Shown: piece after piece, positions 1-8,180 of the stretch
Position numbering within the stretch: the first letter of the stretch is position 1
Layout of the letters: each line of letters begins with the position of its first letter
Source of the DNA: Thaumasiovibrio sp047250365
GTDB lineage: Bacteria; Pseudomonadota; Gammaproteobacteria; Enterobacterales; Vibrionaceae
Assembly: GCF_047250365.1 (NCBI RefSeq)
Contig: NZ_JBLBVL010000004.1
Location: 62,001-126,000 of the forward strand
Reading direction: 5' to 3'
Length of the DNA stretch: 64,000 nucleotides
Made by a program: the position numbers and the translations under genes
The notes under the pieces: model-generated
Database searches by the model: none
Told to the model about the DNA's origin: nothing
What the model saw: the letters and a program-made list of their open reading frames with translations, nothing else

Positions 1-414
1 CTACAAGTTGGTTATATGGACCATGGTGATAGAGGCATGTTTATCGAATCTGAGCCATTGTACATATACCAGTATAACGATTGGATTAACCTTGGTGCAA
101 AAGTACTTTATAACGAAGAGAAAAACGATTTTGCATGGAAAGAATACGCATTCAAACCACTCGTTCAATTCAACTTTAAGAATGGTATCTATTTAGAGTT
201 GCGTTATGAACGTCAGGAGACTGAGCAGCAAGGTGGCGCAACAAGCTATAGCAGCAATAATTATGCTCTCTATTCAGAGGTACCACTGACATCGGATATT
301 AGCTTCCTTGCTGACTTGGCTATTCGTAAAGGGGAAGTAGGCGGAACAAGTGAGTATAACTGGGGTGATAAAGAAATTGCCTTCGCTAAAGTTGGTTTAA
401 TTTGGACCTTCTAA
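1..414 (+). CDS. Outer-membrane beta-barrel porin, C-terminal part (5' truncated by window edge)
   Basis: The reading frame is open from base 1 and ends at 414, so the start lies outside the window. The visible 137 residues alternate hydrophobic and polar positions as in transmembrane beta strands, are rich in Tyr, Trp and Asn, and end in ...GLIWTF. A terminal aromatic Phe is the usual Bam-recognition end of outer-membrane porins. The next gene, a lipoprotein, starts only 33 bases downstream, so the two are probably cotranscribed. With a glucan-degrading and importing locus following, the likely role is passage of oligosaccharides across the outer membrane. The family (for example KdgM-like) cannot be fixed from the fragment. 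Confidence 0.8.
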   Translation, partial: LQVGYMDHGDRGMFIESEPLYIYQYNDWINLGAKVLYNEEKNDFAWKEYAFKPLVQFNFKNGIYLELRYERQETEQQGGATSYSSNNYALYSEVPLTSDISFLADLAIRKGEVGGTSEYNWGDKEIAFAKVGLIWTF

Positions 415-447
415 CACTTTAGTCTGCTTAATGGAAAATGATAAATC

Positions 448-1845
448 ATGTTATTGAAAAAAAATGTGTTTGCCGTGCTGTTGGCAAGTTTGGCGTTGGG
501 CGGTTGTAATTCAGATTCAAACCCTTCGGATGGTGGTGATGAGTCATGGGGTTCTGTTGTTGAATCGATACAGATCCCGTCTCAGTACTATCCTGATAAT
601 TTTCGCGAAGAGCTGCAGGTTAACTTAGATTACTTTATCGATGGTATTGGGGTTTCACCGCAAGTGAAAGTCCCTTATGAACATATCTTTGTGAAAGATG
701 ACAAAGTCACTCGGCAAGTAGCGTATACAAACTCAACCACGATAGGTCTCTATCTAAATATTCTGGTTGAAATGGTACGTGCGGGTGATGACGTTGCGAC
801 TGACCGTCTGCACGAGGTTTTAGGGCAGTTGGAAGCGGCACCGAAATGGTATGGTCTATTCCATTGGTTGTATCTACTGCGGGATACCGACTTAGCGGCG
901 TCGCCGAACGGTATTATCTCAGCGGTCGATAACGGCAATTTATCATTTTCCTTAGCGGCAGTTTATGGGGCATTTGTTGATAGTGAAGTGCCTGAGCTAA
1001 GAGCGATCGCAATGCGAGCGGACCGCTTGCTAGCGGATCAAAGGCAGGGCTGGAGTCGTCTTTATGACGCGGAAAGAGGTTTCCTCCGTGCAGGTTGGGA
1101 CACTGCGGTTGAGGCTTATCTCCCGTACTATATTGATCGCAAAGCGAATGAAAGCCGCTTAGGTACATTGTGGGCAGTTTTGTCGACAGACAGTTTAGCC
1201 TCTCATGAATCAGTGCCAGAGTCAGCGTTTACAGATATGTTGCTTTATACTAAAGCACATAATCGAGATGGTGACTACTATGAGCCAATGCTTACATGGG
1301 ATGGCTCATATTTCCAAGCGTTGCTACCGGGTATCTGGGTTGACGAGGCCACACTTATTCCTGACTATCAGATGATTGAGGATTTCTCGCAAATTCACAT
1401 GAATTTTGCTGTTGAGAATAACATCCCGTTTATGTCAGCATCATCGACGACAGACAATGGTTATCTTGCCTATGGTATTGAGGCGGTGTCGGAAAGTTAC
1501 CAAGTTGGTGATAATGATATTCACCAAGGTAATACAGGTACGCCGCATGCGACAGCACTGTATGCATTAATCGATCAAGAAGCCGCTATCGACCACCTGT
1601 TGATGATCAAGGCGATGTATCCTGAAATTGAGAGTAAAGCAGGTTGGTTTGATGCGCTCGACAGTAACGGGAACATCAGTGAGAAGATCATTGGACTCGA
1701 TCAAGGCATGTTTACTGCAGCGTTTTTTGCGAGCTCGATTCACGTGGATGTGAAACGTTACTTAGATGAGTATGGTTTAGGGCATTTGATTGATTCCCTT
1801 TATCAGAGCTTCGTGTCTGATGAATTAGTTGAAGAAAGACCATAA
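448..1845 (+). CDS. Surface lipoprotein with glucoamylase-like (alpha/alpha)6 signature; candidate beta-1,2-glucanase
   Basis: This 465-residue protein begins with a type II signal peptide and lipobox LGGC (Cys20), followed by a Ser/Asp-rich linker, so it should be an outer-membrane or periplasmic lipoprotein. The body is helical and Trp/Tyr-rich. Near residues 395-425 it has GWFDAL...GLDQGM, resembling the end of glucoamylase-like and DUF3131-type (alpha/alpha)6 barrels, the fold that includes beta-1,2-glucanase families such as GH144. I could not find the full motif set of any named family. Context (porin before it, GH94 phosphorylase, ABC importer and GH3 after it) supports a glucan-cleaving or glucan-binding role. 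The activity is inferred, not shown. Confidence 0.6.
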   Translation: MLLKKNVFAVLLASLALGGCNSDSNPSDGGDESWGSVVESIQIPSQYYPDNFREELQVNLDYFIDGIGVSPQVKVPYEHIFVKDDKVTRQVAYTNSTTIGLYLNILVEMVRAGDDVATDRLHEVLGQLEAAPKWYGLFHWLYLLRDTDLAASPNGIISAVDNGNLSFSLAAVYGAFVDSEVPELRAIAMRADRLLADQRQGWSRLYDAERGFLRAGWDTAVEAYLPYYIDRKANESRLGTLWAVLSTDSLASHESVPESAFTDMLLYTKAHNRDGDYYEPMLTWDGSYFQALLPGIWVDEATLIPDYQMIEDFSQIHMNFAVENNIPFMSASSTTDNGYLAYGIEAVSESYQVGDNDIHQGNTGTPHATALYALIDQEAAIDHLLMIKAMYPEIESKAGWFDALDSNGNISEKIIGLDQGMFTAAFFASSIHVDVKRYLDEYGLGHLIDSLYQSFVSDELVEERP

Positions 1846-1930
1846 TAAAGGTGATGCAAGATACATAGAAACGTCCACGCCGTTTTTCTATGGTGATGGG
1901 CGTTATAGCTTGCTGATGGTTTGAGAGTTT

Positions 1931-1954
1931 AAGGACACTACGGTGTCCTTTTTT
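1931..1954 (+). terminator. Rho-independent terminator after the lipoprotein gene
   Basis: The perfect 8-bp stem AAGGACAC/GTGTCCTT has a 4-base TACG loop and is followed by TTTT. It lies 86 bases after the lipoprotein stop and separates the porin-lipoprotein unit from the ABC ATPase operon. Confidence 0.85.
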
Positions 1955-2036
1955 CTTACTTGCGCGAAACAGACTGAGCCACGAGTTAGCAAGAGCGTTA
2001 CAGGTACATTTTAGTGGGTATAGTCTAAAATGGCGT

Positions 2037-2046
2037 GAAACGTTTC
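2037..2046. promoter_or_regulatory. Palindromic LacI-family operator candidate (upstream copy)
   Basis: GAAACGTTTC is a perfect 10-bp palindrome, identical to the site at 2307-2316 and 270 bp upstream of it. The CG-centred palindrome is typical of LacI/GalR-family operators, and a LacI regulator is encoded at 7084. The copy could be an auxiliary operator for looping or serve an unseen promoter. The stretch 1846-2347 holds no gene that I can support, only the terminator, this site and the promoter region of the ATPase gene. Confidence 0.65.
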
Positions 2047-2272
2047 TATTTGGTGGTAGGGGACGTGTCATTGCGATAAATTTATCATATGGCGTTTAAA
2101 ATTCGTCGCTCAACTCTTATTCCGATCTAATCGCCGCTGACTACCGTCATGGGCTTTCGAGCTTATTGTGTCTCACTGCTATTGAGCATGAGTTGGTAGT
2201 CGTTTTACTTCACAGCTTTCGTGTCGTTGAGGTTTAAAAGTGTGACCCGTGTATACAAAACAACAAGCTTTG

Positions 2273-2301
2273 TTGACACTTTTCACCTTCACTCTTATTA
2301 T
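2273..2301 (+). promoter_or_regulatory. Strong sigma70 promoter for the ABC ATPase-phosphorylase operon
   Basis: A consensus -35 TTGACA (2273-2278) is separated by exactly 17 bp from a -10 TATTAT (2296-2301). The predicted start site near 2308 falls inside the palindromic operator at 2307-2316, the arrangement expected for direct repression. Confidence 0.75.
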
Positions 2302-2306
2302 TTGTA

Positions 2307-2316
2307 GAAACGTTTC
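2307..2316. promoter_or_regulatory. Palindromic LacI-family operator over the transcription start
   Basis: GAAACGTTTC sits immediately downstream of the -10 box of the promoter at 2273-2301. It is identical to the site at 2037-2046 and one base different from GAAACGTTTA at 6980-6989 ahead of the lacI-type gene. The likely ligand-responsive regulator is the protein encoded at 7084-8070. Confidence 0.75.
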
Positions 2317-2347
2317 AATAGAACCTATTTAGCGAAGAGTACGGTGT

Positions 2348-3466
2348 ATGGCTCAGGTCAAACTGCAAAATATCAACAAGGTCTACAAGAATGGTTTTCA
2401 TGCTGTGCATGACTTCTGTCTGGACATTAAGGATGGTGAATTTATGGTATTGGTTGGCCCGTCGGGCTGTGCTAAATCCACCACCCTGCGCATGATAGCC
2501 GGATTGGAAAGCATCTCAAGTGGCGACCTTCATATCGGTGAAAAGCATTGTAATGATGTCGCCCCAAAAGATCGCGGCATTGCGATGGTGTTCCAAAATT
2601 ATGCACTCTATCCCCATATGACTGTTCGCGAGAACTTGGCGTTTGGTTTGGAAACTCGCAAGAAGTCAAAAGACGTGATTGAAAAGCGCGTGGCGGAAGC
2701 CGCGGAACTACTGGAGATTACCGATCTTCTAGATCGCAAGCCTGGCCAGATGTCGGGTGGCCAATGTCAACGTGTTGCGTTGGGGCGTGCGATGGTTCGT
2801 AAACCTGAGGTTTTCCTATTTGATGAACCGTTGTCGAACCTTGATGCCAAGCTGCGTGTTTCTATGCGGATGCGTATCAGCCGTCTACATGAACAACTTA
2901 AATTAGATGGTCGTCCGGCAACCATGGTCTACGTTACTCACGATCAGGTTGAAGCCATGACAATGGGTGACCGCATCTGTGTGATGAACAAAGGTGAGAT
3001 CATGCAGGTTGATACACCGCTCAACTTGTACCACAAACCCGCTAACCGATTCGTTGCAGAGTTTATCGGCTCTCCCAACATGAACATTATGGAAGGTACT
3101 CTAGAACAGAACAGTGCCAATGAACTGCTACTCGATCTTGGTCAGCAACAGCTAGTGTTACCTGCCACATTGCACACACGCTTAATTGATTATGTGGGCA
3201 AACCGGTCGCGATGGGGTTACGCCCTGAACATATCGATATTGGTTCGGCGGAAGCCGTGTTTAACGCTAATGTCACGGAGGTAGAGGAGATGGGGCCAGA
3301 GTCGTTTGTATACCTTGATTTTAATGGTCGTTCGCTGATCTGTAAGCGAGTGAATCCTGAATCACCACTGATGAAGCACAGTGAGCTACCTGTCCATTTT
3401 AACATGGATAAGTGCCATATCTTTGATAAGGAAACGGGCAGAAATATTTCGCTTCCTACTAACTAA
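2348..3466 (+). CDS. ABC sugar importer ATP-binding subunit (MsmK/UgpC/MalK type)
   Basis: At 372 residues this has the usual length of MalK/UgpC-type ATPases: an N-terminal nucleotide-binding domain (about 1-235) and a C-terminal OB-fold regulatory part. Visible motifs are Walker A GPSGCAKST (37-45), signature MSGGQ, Walker B VFLFDEP and the switch His in YVTHDQ. Walker A has Ala42 where the classic motif has a third Gly, which is uncommon. The gene precedes the phosphorylase by 36 bases and is separated from its presumed permeases (9504-11203) by two genes. It probably powers import of beta-1,2-glucooligosaccharides, though such ATPases can serve several importers. Confidence 0.9.
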   Translation: MAQVKLQNINKVYKNGFHAVHDFCLDIKDGEFMVLVGPSGCAKSTTLRMIAGLESISSGDLHIGEKHCNDVAPKDRGIAMVFQNYALYPHMTVRENLAFGLETRKKSKDVIEKRVAEAAELLEITDLLDRKPGQMSGGQCQRVALGRAMVRKPEVFLFDEPLSNLDAKLRVSMRMRISRLHEQLKLDGRPATMVYVTHDQVEAMTMGDRICVMNKGEIMQVDTPLNLYHKPANRFVAEFIGSPNMNIMEGTLEQNSANELLLDLGQQQLVLPATLHTRLIDYVGKPVAMGLRPEHIDIGSAEAVFNANVTEVEEMGPESFVYLDFNGRSLICKRVNPESPLMKHSELPVHFNMDKCHIFDKETGRNISLPTN

Positions 3467-3502
3467 TACGTTCTTATACATAAAGTTTACAGGTCTATTT
3501 TC

Positions 3503-6500
3503 ATGATTCACTCAATTTCTGATACTTATCATCACGTCTCCAACGGCCACTTGGCGTTGGTATTTTCTGAAAACAATATCCTGCAAAGTATTCGCGCCAA
3601 TGCAGTGATGGTAAATTTATACGAGCCAAGTGAGTTCGAATACGCATTATCAAACGTTTATCTACGCATTAAGAGCAGTGAAGGGATCAACTTTACGCCT
3701 TTGATGTCTTATAATCCAACGCTACGTACTTTCCGCAATGCTGCAGGTCAGGTCGGTTGGCAGACTGAAACCGATGCCTTCCGCGCAACAGTGATGATCT
3801 CGCTAGCAAAAGATAGCAGCACACTCTATTACACTGTACAGGTTGATAATTTGTCTGACAGTGACTTCAGCTATGATCTCGTGTTTGGTCAAGATCTGGC
3901 CCTGGCAGATGAAGGCGGCGTCAAGAGTAACGAGTGCTATGTTAGCCAATACCTTGACCACCAAATCTTTGATACAACAGAACAAGGTTACGTGATCTGC
4001 TCGCGCCAAAATTTGCCACAAAGCACTGGTAACCCTTGCTCTCAAATTGGCGCATTGAGCGACAAAATCGTTGCATACTCAACGGATGGTTATCAGTTTT
4101 TTGGTAAAGACTACCGATTCAATCCGACACCAGCGGTATTGTGTGAGCCAACTTTAGCAAACGAGCGCTTACAGTTCGAAATGGGTTACATTGCTCTACA
4201 AACGGCTGAGAAAACACTGGCTGTTGGTGAAACGGCGCAGTCGACTTTCTACCTTGCTTTTGGGGCTAACCTGGTGGGTTCGAATGTGACCGAAGCTGGT
4301 TCAATTGCGAACGTTGTTGCTGCTTATGTGACTCCGGCGATGGAATCAGCCACAGAGCAAGTGCTGCCGAACTTCTTCCTAAATACCGACAATGTATTAC
4401 TGGGTGAAACCCTGACGGATGAAGAGGCGACGGCACTATTTGGCAAAACACGTCGTTTTGCGGAAAAAGACGGCGAGACAGTGCTGTCTTTTTTCTACGG
4501 AGAAGAGAACGCCGACAGCCGGTACGTAACTCTCGCCGCCAAAGAACGCCTGTTGGAACGTTCAACGGGTCACATGATCTCTTCGGGTAACAACCAGAAT
4601 TTTGTTAATGGCGTTATGAGCTCGACGCACGGAATGTATGGGGTATTTAACTCACACGTTGTTGTTGGTAATACTTCATTCAACAAACTGTTAGGTGTTG
4701 ATCGTACATCATTGAATCTGTTCCGTTTTAGTGGCCAGCGTATTTGGGTAAAAGAAGGTGAAGCGTACCGTGTTCTGACTATGCCATCGGCATTTGAGAC
4801 GGGTTTGAACTTCTCGCGTTGGTACTACAAGTACCAAAACGGCATGATCAAAGTGACTAGCTTCAGTTCCAATGACGTGGCGACGATTCAGTTAGACATC
4901 GAAACAGTGAATCTGCCTACCTTAGACGTGGTTGTTACTAATCAACTCTTGATGGGTAACAACGAAGGTGATGCGAAAGTAGACATTATCGAGGAAGGGG
5001 ATCACTTGACGGTACGTGGTGATTTCTCGTTGATGAGTGATGCACACCCAAGCCTTCACTATTCGCTGATGGCTGACAAAGCGCTGGCAGACGTCTCTGT
5101 GATCAAAGCTGGCGATTTGCCACGCTATCTGCTGTTTACTGGTCAGGTTGCAGACAAGGCCAGCTTAACCATCACGGGTGTTATTGATGAAACCGTGGCA
5201 CAACGTGCTGAAAAAATTGATTTTGAAGCAGAAGTAGCAGCGTATCATCAAAGCCAAAGTGCGTTGACGAACCATTTCAACCTTAGTTTCGAAAACGACA
5301 GCTACAATGCACAGAAGATGAATGAGACGATGCAGTGGTTCACCCACAATGCATTGATTCATTATGCGACGCCGCACGGCCTAGAGCAATACTCGGGTGC
5401 AGCGTGGGGAACACGTGATGTATCGCAAGGACCTTTTGAGCTGTTTATGTCGATGCAGCGCTACGACCGCGTGGTTGATTTATTGAAAACGATATACAGC
5501 CATCAACATATCGAAACCGGTACATGGCCTCAGTGGTTCATGTTTGATAACTACTCTAAGATTCAGCAAGAAGACTGTCATGGTGACATTGTTGTATGGC
5601 CGCTAAAAGCCATTGCTGATTACATCACCGCTACCGGTGATTTGGCTGTGCTTGATATCGAAGTCCCTTACACTAGTATTGAAGAAGGTTTCGTTTTCAC
5701 CACCCAAAGCTATAGCCTATTCACCCACGTTGAGCGCCAAATCAAGCATATCATCGACAATCTAATTCCTGGAACATCACTCTCTTGCTACGGTGACGGT
5801 GACTGGGATGATACCTTGCAGCCGGCAAATCAATCATTACGTGAAAATATGGTGAGTGGCTGGACAATCCCATTAACTTTGCAGTCATTAAAGACCATGG
5901 CAAGTGCGTTGCAAGGCGAAGCACGATTTGAAGCCTTCGTTAACCAAATTACTGAGCTGTCGGTTAACATGGAAGCGGATTATCACAAACTATTGGTAAA
6001 GGATGGTGTGATTGCAGGCTTCATTCACCTTGCTAACAAAGATGTTGAACAGGTCGAATATTTATTGCACCCATCTGATCAAAAAACAGGCATCAAATAC
6101 CGTTTGTTGCCTGCGTCGCGCTCTATTATCTCTGAAACGTTTAACAAGGAGATGGCAGAGAGTCATATGGCAATGATCGAGGAGAATCTCGTTCATCCTG
6201 ATGGCGTGCGCTTGATGGAACGTATGGCCGAATACAATGGCGGTAAACAGAGTTACTTCAAGCGCGCAGAGCTGGCGGCAAACCTAGGTCGTGAAGTTGG
6301 CTTGCAATACTGCCATGCACACATCCGCTTTATTGAAGCTCTTTGTAAGATGGGTAAAGCTGAAGAAGTACTTGAAAACTTGTATAAAATTGTGCCGCTA
6401 GGCATTCAGGAGTGCGTACCTAATGCTGAGATCCGTCAGTCTAACGCTTACTTCTCAAGTTCAGACGGTAAGTTTAACGACCGCTATGAAGCGTACCGTG

Positions 6501-6883
6501 ATTTCGATAAGTTGAAGAAGGGCGAAGTGGCCGTGAAAGGTGGTTGGCGTATCTACTCCAGTGGTCCAGGTATTTACATTAATCAGGTGATCAGCAGCGT
6601 GCTTGGCTTGCGTTTCGACAATCAAGGTCTGGTGATTGATCCTGTTATCGCGAAGTCACTAGGTACGGTGATACTTGATTTTGCCGTTCACGGTAAGCCA
6701 TGTCGCTTCGAAATTCGCCCTGAACAGGGAGGTCACACGCCTAAGCGAGTGACTATTAACGGAAAAGATGTTGATGTTGTGCTGACGAACAACGCGTATC
6801 GTAGCGGTGGTGCCATCGTCGGCAAAGCATTGTTGGATGAAAACCTAACCGATAATGCAAACCAAATCACTGTTTGGTTGTAA
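3503..6883 (+). CDS. GH94 1,2-beta-oligoglucan phosphorylase
   Basis: This cytoplasmic enzyme of 1126 residues has no signal peptide. GH94 enzymes phosphorolyse beta-glucosides to alpha-glucose 1-phosphate. Cellobiose, chitobiose and laminaribiose phosphorylases are near 800-900 residues, whereas the 1,2-beta-oligoglucan phosphorylases known from Listeria innocua and Lachnoclostridium are near 1100, matching this protein. The N-terminal beta-sandwich is extended, and the (alpha/alpha)6 barrel follows from about residue 600. The motif GDGDWDDT (about 764-771) corresponds to the GH94 GDWND-type segment, with Asp770 as probable general acid. An ABC importer and a GH3 glucosidase nearby repeat the Listeria gene association. 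Substrate assignment is by size and context. Confidence 0.85.
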   Translation: MIHSISDTYHHVSNGHLALVFSENNILQSIRANAVMVNLYEPSEFEYALSNVYLRIKSSEGINFTPLMSYNPTLRTFRNAAGQVGWQTETDAFRATVMISLAKDSSTLYYTVQVDNLSDSDFSYDLVFGQDLALADEGGVKSNECYVSQYLDHQIFDTTEQGYVICSRQNLPQSTGNPCSQIGALSDKIVAYSTDGYQFFGKDYRFNPTPAVLCEPTLANERLQFEMGYIALQTAEKTLAVGETAQSTFYLAFGANLVGSNVTEAGSIANVVAAYVTPAMESATEQVLPNFFLNTDNVLLGETLTDEEATALFGKTRRFAEKDGETVLSFFYGEENADSRYVTLAAKERLLERSTGHMISSGNNQNFVNGVMSSTHGMYGVFNSHVVVGNTSFNKLLGVDRTSLNLFRFSGQRIWVKEGEAYRVLTMPSAFETGLNFSRWYYKYQNGMIKVTSFSSNDVATIQLDIETVNLPTLDVVVTNQLLMGNNEGDAKVDIIEEGDHLTVRGDFSLMSDAHPSLHYSLMADKALADVSVIKAGDLPRYLLFTGQVADKASLTITGVIDETVAQRAEKIDFEAEVAAYHQSQSALTNHFNLSFENDSYNAQKMNETMQWFTHNALIHYATPHGLEQYSGAAWGTRDVSQGPFELFMSMQRYDRVVDLLKTIYSHQHIETGTWPQWFMFDNYSKIQQEDCHGDIVVWPLKAIADYITATGDLAVLDIEVPYTSIEEGFVFTTQSYSLFTHVERQIKHIIDNLIPGTSLSCYGDGDWDDTLQPANQSLRENMVSGWTIPLTLQSLKTMASALQGEARFEAFVNQITELSVNMEADYHKLLVKDGVIAGFIHLANKDVEQVEYLLHPSDQKTGIKYRLLPASRSIISETFNKEMAESHMAMIEENLVHPDGVRLMERMAEYNGGKQSYFKRAELAANLGREVGLQYCHAHIRFIEALCKMGKAEEVLENLYKIVPLGIQECVPNAEIRQSNAYFSSSDGKFNDRYEAYRDFDKLKKGEVAVKGGWRIYSSGPGIYINQVISSVLGLRFDNQGLVIDPVIAKSLGTVILDFAVHGKPCRFEIRPEQGGHTPKRVTINGKDVDVVLTNNAYRSGGAIVGKALLDENLTDNANQITVWL

Positions 6884-6979
6884 GTGAAGTTGGGCTTTCA
6901 GTTTCTAGCTGGGAGCCCAATTTGCGACAATCCAATGAGTTTTGTGGATTTGGTCATGTTGTGCTGTGATATTGGGATA

Positions 6980-6989
6980 GAAACGTTTA
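6980..6989. promoter_or_regulatory. Operator candidate upstream of the lacI-type gene
   Basis: GAAACGTTTA differs in one base from the perfect palindromes at 2037 and 2307 and lies 94 bases before the regulator start. A TATACT -10-like hexamer follows at 7001-7006, but its -35 is poor. The position suggests autoregulation of the LacI-type protein and control of the downstream import genes. Confidence 0.55.
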
Positions 6990-7083
6990 ACCTGATCCTC
7001 TATACTGACTTCAAGTAATTTTCTGTGTATCAAATGGCAGAAAATAGCAGAGAGTTTCATAATATTGAAGGATATGTAGTTTC

Positions 7084-8070
7084 ATGAGACCCACTATCAA
7101 AGATGTCGCACGGGAAGCCAATGTCTCTATTTCGACAGTGTCTTATGCGATGAACAAAAGCGATCGGATTAGTGAGAAAACCCGCAATCATGTTCTTGAG
7201 GTCGCAAAAAGGCTGAACTATTCAGCCAATAGTAATGCTAAGCGACTGCGACAAAAAAATGTGGGGGCGATAGGTATCTTCTTCAACTCGTGGTTTGGTC
7301 CTATTTATAGTGAATTGGTCCAAGGTATCGAGAGTAAAGTGCATGAGATGGGTTATGACTTAATCGCTTGTAGCTTGTTTGGTGGTGCTGATTCTACCGC
7401 GCATCGCTATATGAAGGATCAGATGATTGATGGTGCGATTATCTTGAGTAACGCCTTCGATGACGAGTTCTTATGCTCAGTCGCGAACAGTGATATTCCA
7501 GTAGTTGTACTAGATCGAGAGATAAAATCTGAACACATTTACAATATTTTGATCGACAATTTTGGTGGTGCATTTGCAGCAACGAAAACGTTAATTGGGG
7601 TGGGATGCAAGGAAGTGGTTTTCTTTGCAGGACCAGAAGATTCGTACGATAACCAAAAAAGATTAGAAGGTTACATTGCAGCATTGGGCTTCTATAACGT
7701 GAAGTTTAATAACGAGTTAATCGTACGTTCAGACTTTACGGAAGACGATGCTTATCAAAAAATGACGGCGATGATCGTTGAAGGGCGAACGCCTAAAGCG
7801 ATATTTTCAGCAAACGATGAAATGGCAATCGGTATATTAAGGGCCGCTGCAGATAATAATGTGAAAGTGCCGGAGCAATTAAAAGTAATTGGCTTCGATA
7901 ATATTCGCGAGTCTGAAAAAGCTAACCCGCCATTAAGCACAGTGACACACCAAAAATTTGAGATGGGTGTTAAGTCAGTAGATATACTATTTAGTGCAAT
8001 TAATGGTGATACCGATATAGACCCTGTTACTATATTGCCTACACGTTTAGTAGAACGTAACAGCGTTTAA
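7084..8070 (+). CDS. LacI/GalR-family transcriptional regulator of the glucan locus
   Basis: The 328-residue protein starts with a LacI-type helix-turn-helix (TIKDVAREANVSISTVSYAM, residues 4-23) and hinge helix (about 45-60), followed by a periplasmic-binding-protein-like effector domain ending near ERNSV. AAGGATAT lies about 9 bases before the ATG. It sits between the phosphorylase and the importer genes, and three GAAACGTTTM sites in the locus are candidate operators. The natural inducer is inferred to be a short beta-1,2-glucooligosaccharide or sophorose. A role outside this locus cannot be excluded. Confidence 0.9.
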   Translation: MRPTIKDVAREANVSISTVSYAMNKSDRISEKTRNHVLEVAKRLNYSANSNAKRLRQKNVGAIGIFFNSWFGPIYSELVQGIESKVHEMGYDLIACSLFGGADSTAHRYMKDQMIDGAIILSNAFDDEFLCSVANSDIPVVVLDREIKSEHIYNILIDNFGGAFAATKTLIGVGCKEVVFFAGPEDSYDNQKRLEGYIAALGFYNVKFNNELIVRSDFTEDDAYQKMTAMIVEGRTPKAIFSANDEMAIGILRAAADNNVKVPEQLKVIGFDNIRESEKANPPLSTVTHQKFEMGVKSVDILFSAINGDTDIDPVTILPTRLVERNSV

Positions 8071-8180
8071 ATAACCATTCGTTTTCTGATCATCTCTAAT
8101 ATTTGCCACACAGTAGTGTGTGGCTAATTATCCCCTTATCGTATTGGTATAAGGTGTTAGCATATTTCAAGGATATCGAG

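Noticed and set aside
8103..8180. N-terminal extension of the solute-binding protein
   Set aside because: It would bury the signal peptide, and a good ribosome-binding site precedes 8181.
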